A stretch of 64,000 nt of DNA from Lachnospiraceae bacterium AC2029 (GTDB taxonomy: Bacteria; Bacillota; Clostridia; Lachnospirales; Lachnospiraceae): positions 62,001 to 126,000 of the forward strand of contig JNLK01000001.1 of the NCBI GenBank assembly GCA_000703065.1, written 5' to 3'. Both the position numbers and the translations under genes were made by a program. Of this stretch, positions 56,574 to 64,000 are shown piece by piece. A model generated the notes under the pieces. The model saw only the letters and a list, made by a program, of their open reading frames with translations, had not been told where the DNA came from and searched no databases. Position 1 is the stretch's first letter; each line of letters opens with the position of its first letter.

Positions 56574-59474
56574 TTATTCTCCTTCCGGTGTGTCCGGCGG
56601 ATCCGGGTCAACCGGTGGATCCGGGTCAACAGGCGGATCCGGGTCAACAGGCGGATCCGGGTCAACAGGCGGATCCGGGTCAACAGGCGGATTCGGGTCA
56701 TCCGGCGTGAACGCACCTCCGGCAAATGTAGCGGAAATCGTATGCGGTCCTGTTACCTGGGTAAAGGTGTAGGAGGAAACAGGTCCTACACTCACGCCGT
56801 CAACCACAACATCCGCAATGGAATATCCTGCACTTGGTGAAATATAGACGGTAAAATCAGCTCCGATCTCCACATCGGAGGCCGCCGTGATGGAACCGCC
56901 CGTTCCTGCCGAGGTTGTGATCATGCTTGCTTCCGGAGCAGCCGGATGCAGCTCACAGGGGATCACGAAGATATTCTGGTCATAACTGAAGTCGGCTCCG
57001 ACAAGTTCCTTCTCACCGTTCTCTTTCCTCTGAACCACATACTTCTGCTTTTCAGGGCAGGTATTGGTGGCAAGATGATGCGATTCCGAACAGATCTCAA
57101 TCGTCTCATGTCCGCCGCATCTCTTATCCGGAACGCTGTCCGATGCACAGAGATCCGTGCTTGTAGGACAGTCCGCACTCGGAAGCATATTCGTAACCGT
57201 ACAGAGACTGACGGTTGTGATGCCTTCCGGCTCTTCCCATCTGGCATCCGGATCCTGGCCTTCCATTTCGGCGATCTGATCCATGATATCACGCCACATG
57301 GTCTCATGAACCAGCACATTGCCGTTGTCCACATTGGAGTCACATCCGTACCAGATGGCTGCCGTATAATACGGAGTCATACCACAGAACCAAAGGTCAT
57401 AGTCCTCGGAAGTGGTACCGGTCTTACCTACATTGTAGATACCGGTCTTCATCCGGGCCGCGGTACCGGTCCCGCTGGTGACCACATCACGCATTCCCTG
57501 GATCAGCTGCCAGCAGGTGGTGGCCTTCATGGTCCGGTGTGTCCGCTTCGGATCATCCGGGTTCGTATTGTCGATCACGATATTTCCGTCATGATCATAG
57601 ACCTTCGAATAGAACACCGGTTTACGGTAGATCCCCATATTGGCGATCGACGCATAGGCCGCCGTATTCTCAAGGTTTGTCACACCGTCGGTGATACCGC
57701 CCAGTGCAAGTGCCTGGTTGATATCGGAGAACACATCTCCATTCTTCGATGTGTAATGATCCACAATAGTGGTAAAACCATCGTTGATCAGGTAATCATA
57801 GGCCACCTCAGGTGTAAGCTCCGTAATGGCCTTTACAGCTATGACATTCATGGAATCCCGGATAGCGTCACGTAAATTATGAACCCCCCGGTAGCCTCCG
57901 TACCAGTTGCTGACGCTGACACCGTTCTTGAACTTGTACGGCGCATCATCGAAGGAACATGCAAGGCAGCCGCCCGTGTCGATATACGGACCGAAGGACG
58001 CCAGCACCTTGAATGTGGATCCGGGCTGCCGCTTCGCCATGGTGGCACGGTTAAAGCTCAGATTCGCCGTCTTCTCTCCGCGCCCGCCGACTATGGCCTT
58101 GACATATCCGGTATGCTGGTCGATCAGACTGAAGGAAATCTGCGGCTGCGGATTCACCTTCAGACTCTCCGCATTGAAGCTGGCTCCCGTCTCCTCGATC
58201 ATGGCCTCCTTGTAGGTCTCGGCCGCGGCACGCGCTTTTTCTTCATCCGGATAGATATTGTTGTACTTATAATTACCGGTCAGTTCCCGGTTATAGTACA
58301 CCATGGTATTGTTATCGTAATTATAGGTGGTCTTTCCGTCCGCATCCAGCAGGGTCAGCCGGTATTCCAGCGCCACGGAATTCTTATTCGGGAAATACTC
58401 CCCGTCATTCAGAACGTTGTCACAGATTTCCTGGATCTTCGCATCCTGGGTGGAATAGATACTGTAACCGCCCGTGTACATTTCCGTATATGCCTCGGAC
58501 TCCGTCATGCCGTAGAGCTCCTGGAGATCATCTACAAAGGCAAACATCAGCGCATCCATATAGTAGGAGTTGTAGGTTGCCTTTTCCTTACGTACCTGAG
58601 CTACCTTCTGCACACGGTTTCCGATGTTGTCACTCTTCGCATGCTCGTATTCCGCGTCATTGATATACCCGAGTTCATGCATCTTATACAGGACCAGATC
58701 TCGTCGCCCCGTACTTTCCTCCGGGAAGATGACCGGATCGTACTGATACGGATTCTGCGTGATACCCGCGATCAGAGCGATCTCGGAGAGGGTCAGCTGA
58801 CCGACACTCTTATTGAAATACCGGTTTGCAGCCGCTTCCACGCCGTTAACACCCTGTCCCAGATAAATGGTGTTCAGGTAATACTCCATGATCTGCTTTT
58901 TGTCATAGCGCTTCTCCAGCTCCACTGCCAGATACTGCTCCTGAACCTTACGTGTCAGCCGCTGCAGGAAGGTCTTCTCATCCATACCTACATTGAATAC
59001 ATGGTTCTTGATCAGCTGCTGCGTAATGGTGGATGCACCCTGACTGGAATCCCGGGTGGTGATCAGACGGATCGCCGCACGGAGGATACCCTTGGCATCG
59101 ATACCGTTATGCTCCCAGAAACGTTCATCCTCAATGGCCACAAATGCGTTCACCATCTGCTCGGGGATCTCATCATAATACACGTAGATACGGTTGGAAT
59201 TGACCGTAGAAAGTGTATCGATCTCCTTCCCGCTCTGGTCGTAAATGATGGTCTTGAAGCCCTTGGGTTTGATGCTGATGGAATCGATATCCGGCGCACT
59301 GTCCAACATACCCTTCATCATTCCGAAGCCGGCTCCTGCCATGACTACGATGGCAAACACAACCAGGGCCAGCAGGAGCTTGAACCCGGTAATGAACAAC
59401 CGGCGTTCGTTCCTCTGTCCCTTGGAAACAAGCTTTCTCTGTTTTTTCTGTAAGCTGTACTTATTGAAGTTCAA
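56574..59474 (-). CDS. Class A penicillin-binding protein (PBP1a type) with C-terminal repeat tail
   Basis: 966 residues from TTG 59474, with AGGAGG 9 bases upstream. One membrane helix lies near residue 35. The GT51 glycosyltransferase domain has EDERFWEHNGIDAKGILRAA, the catalytic Glu, SQGASTITQQLIKN and LNTIYLGQGVNGVEAAA. The transpeptidase has QPGSTFKVLASF (SxxK), RDSMNVIAVK (SxN) and VGKTGTTSEDYDLWF (KTG). About 850-920 is an InlB B-repeat-like domain (TAGTGGSITAA, YSIADVVVDGVSVG). The last 45 residues are six Pro-Pro-Val-Asp-Pro-Asp repeats. It polymerises and cross-links peptidoglycan. Confidence 0.94.
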   Translation of the reverse strand: MNFNKYSLQKKQRKLVSKGQRNERRLFITGFKLLLALVVFAIVVMAGAGFGMMKGMLDSAPDIDSISIKPKGFKTIIYDQSGKEIDTLSTVNSNRIYVYYDEIPEQMVNAFVAIEDERFWEHNGIDAKGILRAAIRLITTRDSSQGASTITQQLIKNHVFNVGMDEKTFLQRLTRKVQEQYLAVELEKRYDKKQIMEYYLNTIYLGQGVNGVEAAANRYFNKSVGQLTLSEIALIAGITQNPYQYDPVIFPEESTGRRDLVLYKMHELGYINDAEYEHAKSDNIGNRVQKVAQVRKEKATYNSYYMDALMFAFVDDLQELYGMTESEAYTEMYTGGYSIYSTQDAKIQEICDNVLNDGEYFPNKNSVALEYRLTLLDADGKTTYNYDNNTMVYYNRELTGNYKYNNIYPDEEKARAAAETYKEAMIEETGASFNAESLKVNPQPQISFSLIDQHTGYVKAIVGGRGEKTANLSFNRATMAKRQPGSTFKVLASFGPYIDTGGCLACSFDDAPYKFKNGVSVSNWYGGYRGVHNLRDAIRDSMNVIAVKAITELTPEVAYDYLINDGFTTIVDHYTSKNGDVFSDINQALALGGITDGVTNLENTAAYASIANMGIYRKPVFYSKVYDHDGNIVIDNTNPDDPKRTHRTMKATTCWQLIQGMRDVVTSGTGTAARMKTGIYNVGKTGTTSEDYDLWFCGMTPYYTAAIWYGCDSNVDNGNVLVHETMWRDIMDQIAEMEGQDPDARWEEPEGITTVSLCTVTNMLPSADCPTSTDLCASDSVPDKRCGGHETIEICSESHHLATNTCPEKQKYVVQRKENGEKELVGADFSYDQNIFVIPCELHPAAPEASMITTSAGTGGSITAASDVEIGADFTVYISPSAGYSIADVVVDGVSVGPVSSYTFTQVTGPHTISATFAGGAFTPDDPNPPVDPDPPVDPDPPVDPDPPVDPDPPVDPDPPDTPEGE
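56599..56706 (-). repeat. 18-bp tandem repeat, six units, in the PBP gene 3' end
   Basis: Six consecutive 18-bp units (consensus GGATCCGGGTCAACAGGC on the plus strand); units 2-5 are identical. They encode the Pro-Pro-Val-Asp-Pro-Asp tail. The first and last units carry substitutions. This is a likely slippage-prone variable-number repeat. Confidence 0.93.
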
Positions 59475-59521
59475 AGCCTTCGGCCTCCTGTCACTTCACA
59501 GAATACTCTACTAACTGCATA

Positions 59522-59550
59522 ATTATAACAAATCGCAGACAAAAATACAA
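59522..59550 (-). promoter_or_regulatory. Promoter of the penicillin-binding protein gene
   Basis: Minus-strand TTGTAT (59545-59550), 17 bp, TATAAT (59522-59527), 47 bp before the start. Confidence 0.78.
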
Positions 59551-59563
59551 GATGTTGTGGTTT

Positions 59564-61687
59564 CTACTTCTTATTCTTATCCGACTGCTTATCATTTTTC
59601 ACCGGATGCTTATCGCCCTTCTTCTCAGGATGCCTGTCTCCCTTCTTCTCCGACGGGTGATCCTGCTTCTTCTCGGGCTTCTTCTCGGGCTTCTTTTCGG
59701 GGTTCTTTTCGGGGTGTTTCTTCTCGGTCTTTACCTCCGGACGCTTTTCCGCCTTTTTCTCGGTCGTTACCTCCGGATGCTTCTCCGTCTTCTTTTCGCT
59801 CTTTCCGGCCTTCTCCGCTTCCTTCTCCTTCTCAAGGATATCCTCGATCGAGCCCTCTCTTGCCACGGAACGGGTCACGCGGTCGATCTCCTCCTGCGTC
59901 ATCGGACGAAGCAGGGGATCCACATACTGCGATGTATAGTAATGGTACATGGCCTTGTATTCCTCACTGAAGCTGTCGTTGGCATGTCCGTGCATCTCGT
60001 CGAAGTCTCTGTCCTTGCTGACCCGCTTGATGACATGCAGCGCCACATTTGCACAGTGGGAGGAAATTCTCTCAAAGCTGTTGATCAGGTCAAACAGATG
60101 CACACCGCCCTGGATACTGCAGTCGCCGTTCTGAAGACGGTCCACATGGTGGGACTTGATCAGCTCCTTCAGCTTGTCGATTGTTTCGGAAAGCGGTTCC
60201 ACGCGGATCGCCAGCGTCTCATCGTCCTTCTGGAAGGCGGTGAAACAGGTATCCATCGTATATTCCACCGCTGCCACGATGGTATCCACCTCACGATGTC
60301 CGTAAGGAGAGAAATGGATCTCCTGCTCATTTTTCTCCTTCGCAACATACGCGATACTCATACAGTAATCTCCGATCCTCTCCAGATCACTGATGGAATT
60401 CAGGATCTCGGACACGACCAGCTTGTCATCCTGCGTCAGTCGCCTCTGGTCGATCCGGACGATATAAGCGGAAAGCGCCGTTTCACACTGATCCAGGAAT
60501 TCCTCGTTCTGTTCCAGATTCGGGAACTTCGACGCGTCATAGGTATAGATCATACTGGCCGCGATCCGGTAGTTCTCATGGATCGCATCCGTCATCTTCT
60601 GGATCAGTTCCTTACACTGCTCCAGCGCGATGGTCGGGGTGTTCAGAAGCATGTCATCCAGCTTGGCAAGTTCGAGAGACTGCTCGCTCTGCTCTTCCAC
60701 ACCGCCCAGACGGTCGCACATCTTCGTCATCCGGTCGGTTCCAAGCACCAGGATCACACTGGTGATCAGGTTGAAAAGCAGATGAACCGTCGCGATGTTG
60801 CCTCGGTTAACCGTATCCGTCAGCCACGGCAGGCCGATCGTATAGTGAATTCCGTAGATCACCACCATGAAGAAAACAGCACCGAAGATATTGAACAGGA
60901 GGTAGCTCCAGGACACCTTCTTCGCCTTCCTGTCAGCACCGAACATGCCGATCACGATGGGCATACATTTTCCGAGATTGACACCGATCACGATGGGGAT
61001 CGTAACGGCATAGGTGATGGTACCCGTCGCAGAAAGAGCCTGCAGGATACCAACGGATGCATTCGAGCTCTGGATCACTGCCGTAACCAGAAGACCGATG
61101 GCCAGACCCAGAAGCGGATTCTCGAAGGAGGTGAACATGGACTGGAAGGACTCGCTCTCACGGAGAGGCTCAAATACCTGCTCCATCAGGGTCATACCAT
61201 AGAAAAGCATGCCAAGTCCGATCAGGATCCCGGCCGCTTCCTTCAGATTCTTCTTTTTTGTAAACAGACGGATAAATGCGCCGATACCCACCAGGAGGGG
61301 TGCAAAGGATGACGGCTGCAGGAACTGCAGCCAGAGAGTATCCGAACCGAGATCTCCCAGACGGAGGATCTGTGCCGTTGCGGTACTACCCACATTGGAA
61401 CCGAATACCACAGGAAGCGCCTGTGACAGTTTCATGATCCCGGCGTTTACAAAACCGCTGACCATGATGGTTACCGCAGCTGAACTCTGAATGATGGCAG
61501 TGATGGAGGTCCCGAAGAACCATCCCTTGATCCGGCCGCCGATCTTGCTGCGTCCGGTGGTAAGGCGTCCCAAAATACGTTCCATCCCGGAGCCTGCCAC
61601 CTTCTCCAACGAGGAACTCATAAAGCTCATGCCGAACAGAAAAAGTCCGACACCGCCGAATAACTGTAATATACTGATAACGTCCAT
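59564..61687 (-). CDS. Na/Pi cotransporter family protein with PhoU-like domain and Lys-rich tail
   Basis: 707 residues. The first 320 contain eight or more membrane helices with the paired NaPi motifs: GVGLFLFGMSFMSSSLEKVAG, GTSITAIIQSSAAVTIMVSGFVNAG, VFGSNVGSTATAQIL, and VTAVIQSSNASVGILQAL (duplicated QSS). About 350-590 are PhoU-like helices (DDMLLNTPTIALEQCKELIQKM, ILNSISDLERIGDYC). The last 85 residues are low-complexity Lys/Glu/Pro/His repeats (KKPEKKPEKK). It imports phosphate with Na+. AGGAG precedes the ATG. Confidence 0.92.
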   Translation of the reverse strand: MDVISILQLFGGVGLFLFGMSFMSSSLEKVAGSGMERILGRLTTGRSKIGGRIKGWFFGTSITAIIQSSAAVTIMVSGFVNAGIMKLSQALPVVFGSNVGSTATAQILRLGDLGSDTLWLQFLQPSSFAPLLVGIGAFIRLFTKKKNLKEAAGILIGLGMLFYGMTLMEQVFEPLRESESFQSMFTSFENPLLGLAIGLLVTAVIQSSNASVGILQALSATGTITYAVTIPIVIGVNLGKCMPIVIGMFGADRKAKKVSWSYLLFNIFGAVFFMVVIYGIHYTIGLPWLTDTVNRGNIATVHLLFNLITSVILVLGTDRMTKMCDRLGGVEEQSEQSLELAKLDDMLLNTPTIALEQCKELIQKMTDAIHENYRIAASMIYTYDASKFPNLEQNEEFLDQCETALSAYIVRIDQRRLTQDDKLVVSEILNSISDLERIGDYCMSIAYVAKEKNEQEIHFSPYGHREVDTIVAAVEYTMDTCFTAFQKDDETLAIRVEPLSETIDKLKELIKSHHVDRLQNGDCSIQGGVHLFDLINSFERISSHCANVALHVIKRVSKDRDFDEMHGHANDSFSEEYKAMYHYYTSQYVDPLLRPMTQEEIDRVTRSVAREGSIEDILEKEKEAEKAGKSEKKTEKHPEVTTEKKAEKRPEVKTEKKHPEKNPEKKPEKKPEKKQDHPSEKKGDRHPEKKGDKHPVKNDKQSDKNKK

Positions 61688-61753
61688 TTCTCTCTCCTAA
61701 AGATCCCCGCTCTGCCGTCAGGTTTTTCTTCCCTCATTCGCACATACATAGTG

Positions 61754-61782
61754 ATTATACCAAACGCCCCCTCTCTTTTCAA
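61754..61782 (-). promoter_or_regulatory. Promoter of the Na/Pi cotransporter gene
   Basis: Minus-strand TTGAAA (61777-61782), 17 bp, TATAAT (61754-61759). Confidence 0.82.
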
Positions 61783-61815
61783 CGAAAAAGGAACGAAAAA
61801 GAAAACGAGAGAAAT

Positions 61816-61844
61816 TTGAAATAATTCCCATGAAATGATAAAAT
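61816..61844 (+). promoter_or_regulatory. Promoter of the AraC-family regulator gene
   Basis: TTGAAA (61816-61821), 17 bp, TAAAAT (61839-61844), 32 bp before the ATG. It lies back to back with the Na/Pi promoter. Confidence 0.78.
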
Positions 61845-61876
61845 AGAACCATCTGATCAGAAAGGAGGACAGCCGT

Positions 61877-62617
61877 ATGAAGGAAAACGCAGACTCCTAT
61901 TTCGGCGATCTTTACAGCCAGGATCCCATGACCCACCGGGACATCAGTGAAGAGCTCACTTTTTTTCATCATGTCTATCAGGGAGATGTCGATGCGATCC
62001 ACGCAAACTGTGACGAGCACCGTTTTATGGACAACAACGGTGTCGGTCAGCTCTCCTCCGATCCCATCCTGAATCTGAAGTATCACATGGTCGTGACCGC
62101 CGCCATCATTACCCGCGGATGTATCCAGCATGGTCTGGAAGCGGAACGGTCCTTCCAGATGAGCGACTATTATATCCGCAAGCTGGACGCCGCAAAAACG
62201 GCGACACAGGTGGAGCAGATCCATAACAACATGATCCTGGACTTCACAGGAAAGATGCGTCTGATCCGCCGGGACCACGGTCTGTCCCGCCCCATCCGGA
62301 AATGTATCGACCTGATCTATGCCGGCATCCAGGACCGGATCACCGTGGAGGAGCTGGCCCGGAAGACCAACGTTTCCACCAGCTATCTCTCCCGGCAGTT
62401 TTCACGGGAGCTGGGGATTCCCATCAGCGATTATATCCGCGAGAAGAAGATCGAGCGCGCCGAGGAACTCCTGAAAAGGACCGATTACAGCATCCTGGAC
62501 ATTTCCTGCACGCTGGGCTTTTCCTCCCAAAGTCATTTCATCCAGGTCTTCAAATCCATCGTGGGCATGACCCCGAAGAAATACCGCTCTCTCCACTCCT
62601 CCGAGGGATGGAGCTGA
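61877..62617 (+). CDS. AraC/XylS-family transcriptional regulator
   Basis: 246 residues, AAAGGAGG upstream of the ATG. The C-terminal 100 residues are the two-part AraC helix-turn-helix: DRITVEELARKTNVSTSYLSRQFSRELGIPISDYIREKKIERAEELL and YSILDISCTLGFSSQSHFIQVFKSIVGMTPKKYR. The N-terminal half (FGDLYSQDPMTHRDISEELTFFHHV) is helical, not a cupin; it contains NLKYHMVVTAAIITRGCIQHGLEAERSFQMSDYYI, as in regulators of carbohydrate genes of Lachnospiraceae. The neighbouring GH16 gene is a possible target (inference). Confidence 0.9.
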   Translation: MKENADSYFGDLYSQDPMTHRDISEELTFFHHVYQGDVDAIHANCDEHRFMDNNGVGQLSSDPILNLKYHMVVTAAIITRGCIQHGLEAERSFQMSDYYIRKLDAAKTATQVEQIHNNMILDFTGKMRLIRRDHGLSRPIRKCIDLIYAGIQDRITVEELARKTNVSTSYLSRQFSRELGIPISDYIREKKIERAEELLKRTDYSILDISCTLGFSSQSHFIQVFKSIVGMTPKKYRSLHSSEGWS

Positions 62618-62641
62618 CATCAGATACCGGACACTATGCTG

Positions 62642-62685
62642 AGCGGGGATGTCGGTGCAGAAACAGCACCGGCATCCCCGCTTTT
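62642..62685 (+). terminator. Terminator of the AraC gene
   Basis: AGCGGGGATG-CGGTGC (one mismatch) pairs with GCACCGGCATCCCCGCT, a 17-bp stem around AGAAACA, followed by TTTC. Confidence 0.82.
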
Positions 62686-62715
62686 CATATATCACGTTCG
62701 TTATCCCATGTACAC

Positions 62716-62758
62716 AAAAGCCGGAAGGAACGACATCATCATATCATTCCTCCCGGCT
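62716..62758 (-). terminator. Terminator of the GH16 gene
   Basis: Minus-strand AGCCGGGAGGAA pairs with TTCCTTCCGGCT with one mismatch, followed by TTTG. It lies 33 bp after the GH16 stop. Confidence 0.65.
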
Positions 62759-62790
62759 GTCTTTACATATTTATGGATCGATCATAACGA

Positions 62791-64000
62791 TCACTGCACC
62801 TTCTCCAGGCGTACATTCCGGATATGGATGGTTGCGGTAGATCCCTGGTTACCCATATTGAACTCCACACGTCCCATATCGTCATCCTTCTTCGTCATAT
62901 CAAACTCGAAGGTAAAGGTCTGGTACTCTGTGGAAAGATCCACCTTGGTATCCGGGAAGTAACGTACCCAGTCCACCTCAGGTGCGGTCACTGCCGTGAT
63001 CAGGGTCCGCGGTTCATCCGCATAGGCCTCGAAGGACAGCTTGTACTTCTCTCCCTTCACCATGGGCATGTGGGGCTGTACCAGCTGAACGCTGTACTCC
63101 TCCGTTCCGACGTTGGTGGTGGTGATCACGATCTCATTGTCCTTGATCTCCGCCGAACCTGCTCCGTCATTGAACAGCAGGAACTTCCAGTCGTTATCGT
63201 CCGTCAGGTCCTCCGCCACACTGAAATCACTGTTGGTGATATAGTTGCCGGTCTCGTCAGCCTCCTTGAAGTTGTATACCTTCTCGGGCTTCTTTACATT
63301 TTCGTCATAGGAATCCTTCTGATAAATGCGTACATAGTCCACATACATCGCGGCATTCTCATCGAATACGGTGCTGTCATCCGGATCTCCCGGCCAGTCG
63401 CCGCCGACTGCCACATTCAGGATCACATGGAACGGCTGGTTGAAGGGCGCCGGATACGGCTTCTCTTCTTCACCGTCCACTGCAGTGAACCAGTCGCTTG
63501 TCTCAAAATACTGCTTGCCGTCCACATACCAGCGCATCACGCCCGGCTCATATTCAACGGCAAATACATGGTATTCCTTGGAGAAATCACTGCCGTCCTC
63601 ATAGATGCCCTGTCTCTGGGTGTGCGGCTCTCCGAAATGAAGAGTACCGTACTGATGTGTTGTATCATTTCCCAGGACCTCCATGATGTCGATCTCACCG
63701 CACTTCGGCCACTGTCCGTAGTACTGCTCATCCTCCGGCATCATCCAGAACGCCGGAAGGAAGCCCTGTCCCGACGGAACCTTGATCTTTGCCTCAAAAC
63801 GTCCGTACTTATACGCATGCTTTCCCTGTGTATTGACACGGCCGGACACATAGGACACCTTTCCGCTGGCATCCACATTCTTTACCGGCTGGATCACAAG
63901 CTCTCCGTCCTTCACAAAAGCATATTCCTCACTGGGGATATACTCCTGAAGCTCATGGTTTACCCAGCCGACCTCATGCTCCTCATAGTTCCAGTCCGCA
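62791..64000 (-). CDS. GH16 beta-glucanase with C-terminal carbohydrate-binding module (5' end beyond window)
   Basis: The frame is open to the right edge (WNYEEHEVGWVNHELQEYIP continues past 63915), so the start lies outside. At least 403 residues are visible. The GH16 jelly roll has the catalytic EIDIMEVLG (Glu-x-Asp-x-x-Glu), KYGRFEAKIKVPSGQGFLPAFWMMP, HQYGTLHFGEPHTQ, and FHVILNVAVGGDWPGDPDD. It suits laminarinase/licheninase activity on beta-1,3 or mixed glucans. From about 62791 to 63260 follows a CBM4/9-like module (NYITNSDFSVAEDLTDDNDW, TFEFDMTKKDDDMGRVEFNMG). Its end faces the AraC gene. Confidence 0.92.
   Translation of the reverse strand, partial: ADWNYEEHEVGWVNHELQEYIPSEEYAFVKDGELVIQPVKNVDASGKVSYVSGRVNTQGKHAYKYGRFEAKIKVPSGQGFLPAFWMMPEDEQYYGQWPKCGEIDIMEVLGNDTTHQYGTLHFGEPHTQRQGIYEDGSDFSKEYHVFAVEYEPGVMRWYVDGKQYFETSDWFTAVDGEEEKPYPAPFNQPFHVILNVAVGGDWPGDPDDSTVFDENAAMYVDYVRIYQKDSYDENVKKPEKVYNFKEADETGNYITNSDFSVAEDLTDDNDWKFLLFNDGAGSAEIKDNEIVITTTNVGTEEYSVQLVQPHMPMVKGEKYKLSFEAYADEPRTLITAVTAPEVDWVRYFPDTKVDLSTEYQTFTFEFDMTKKDDDMGRVEFNMGNQGSTATIHIRNVRLEKVQ

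Noticed and set aside
56599-56706. Possible CRISPR or satellite repeat
   Set aside because: 18-bp units are in frame and encode a regular protein tail; there are no spacers.

Overview
The window is a chromosomal stretch of a Gram-positive anaerobe of the Clostridia, most likely a Lachnospiraceae-type gut or rumen bacterium. The evidence is strong AGGAGG ribosome-binding sites, canonical TTGACA/TATAAT promoters with 17-bp spacers, and typical Firmicutes clusters (asp23-yloV-recG-rsmD-coaD, ytfI-ytfJ/gerW, pyrK-pyrD). A fused acyl-CoA dehydratase activase of about 1,410 residues, a DUF5688 protein, choline-binding-type cell-wall repeats and two plant-polysaccharide glycoside hydrolases (GH5, GH16) point the same way. 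None of the nine tRNA genes encodes its 3' CCA. No phage, insertion sequence, plasmid or CRISPR array is visible.

Layout. 1-2.7 kb: truncated ABC exporter, decayed FAD oxidoreductase pseudogene, LCP cell-wall enzyme, DtxR/MntR-type metalloregulator, an unexplained operator/promoter, and chorismate mutase. 2.7-8.6 kb: UvrD-like helicase, SEC-C protein, rarA, a TetR/receiver pair and a cold-shock protein. 8.7-12.7 kb: DUF5688 protein, recA-recX with an SOS box, and divergent tmcAL. 12.9-20.7 kb: a long minus-strand operon asp23-yloV-recG-GH5 cellulase-rsmD-coaD-coiled-coil protein. 20.9-25.4 kb: rpmB on the plus strand, then a five-gene minus-strand operon running from a rhomboid-like protein to gerW. 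25.5-31.2 kb: plus-strand giant activase and a secreted cell-wall-binding protein. 31.3-38.1 kb: a degenerate CbiT-like protein, an AI-2E-family permease, and the polyamine transporter potA / potB / potCD. A duplicated 95-bp hairpin element sits between potA and potB. 38.1-40.3 kb: thrH and nine tRNA genes whose spacers are packed with small hairpins. 40.4-43.8 kb: small membrane protein, pcrA, pspA. 43.8-55.6 kb: a co-directional run pyrC-pyrF-pyrK-pyrD, a small membrane protein, M29 peptidase, deoB, EF-G paralogue, isochorismatase-like hydrolase and pyrimidine-nucleoside phosphorylase. 55.7-64 kb: LytTR regulator, class A penicillin-binding protein with a repeat tail, Na/Pi cotransporter, AraC regulator, and a partial GH16 glucanase.

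How the genes work together. The 43.8-55.6 kb run joins de novo UMP synthesis to nucleoside and deoxyribose-phosphate salvage. GH5 and GH16 are extracellular beta-glucanases, and the AraC protein beside GH16 is a plausible sugar regulator. LCP, PBP1a-type, PspA and choline-binding-type proteins serve the envelope. RecA, RecX, RecG, RarA, PcrA and a second UvrD-like helicase form an unusually dense DNA-repair set. The most unusual signals are the duplicated hairpin element splitting potABCD, the hairpin-rich tRNA spacers, the operator-promoter with no gene behind mntR, the cellulase inserted into the recG-rsmD junction, the degenerate CbiT-like protein, and the uncharacterised operon upstream of gerW. 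All start sites and functions are read from sequence alone.
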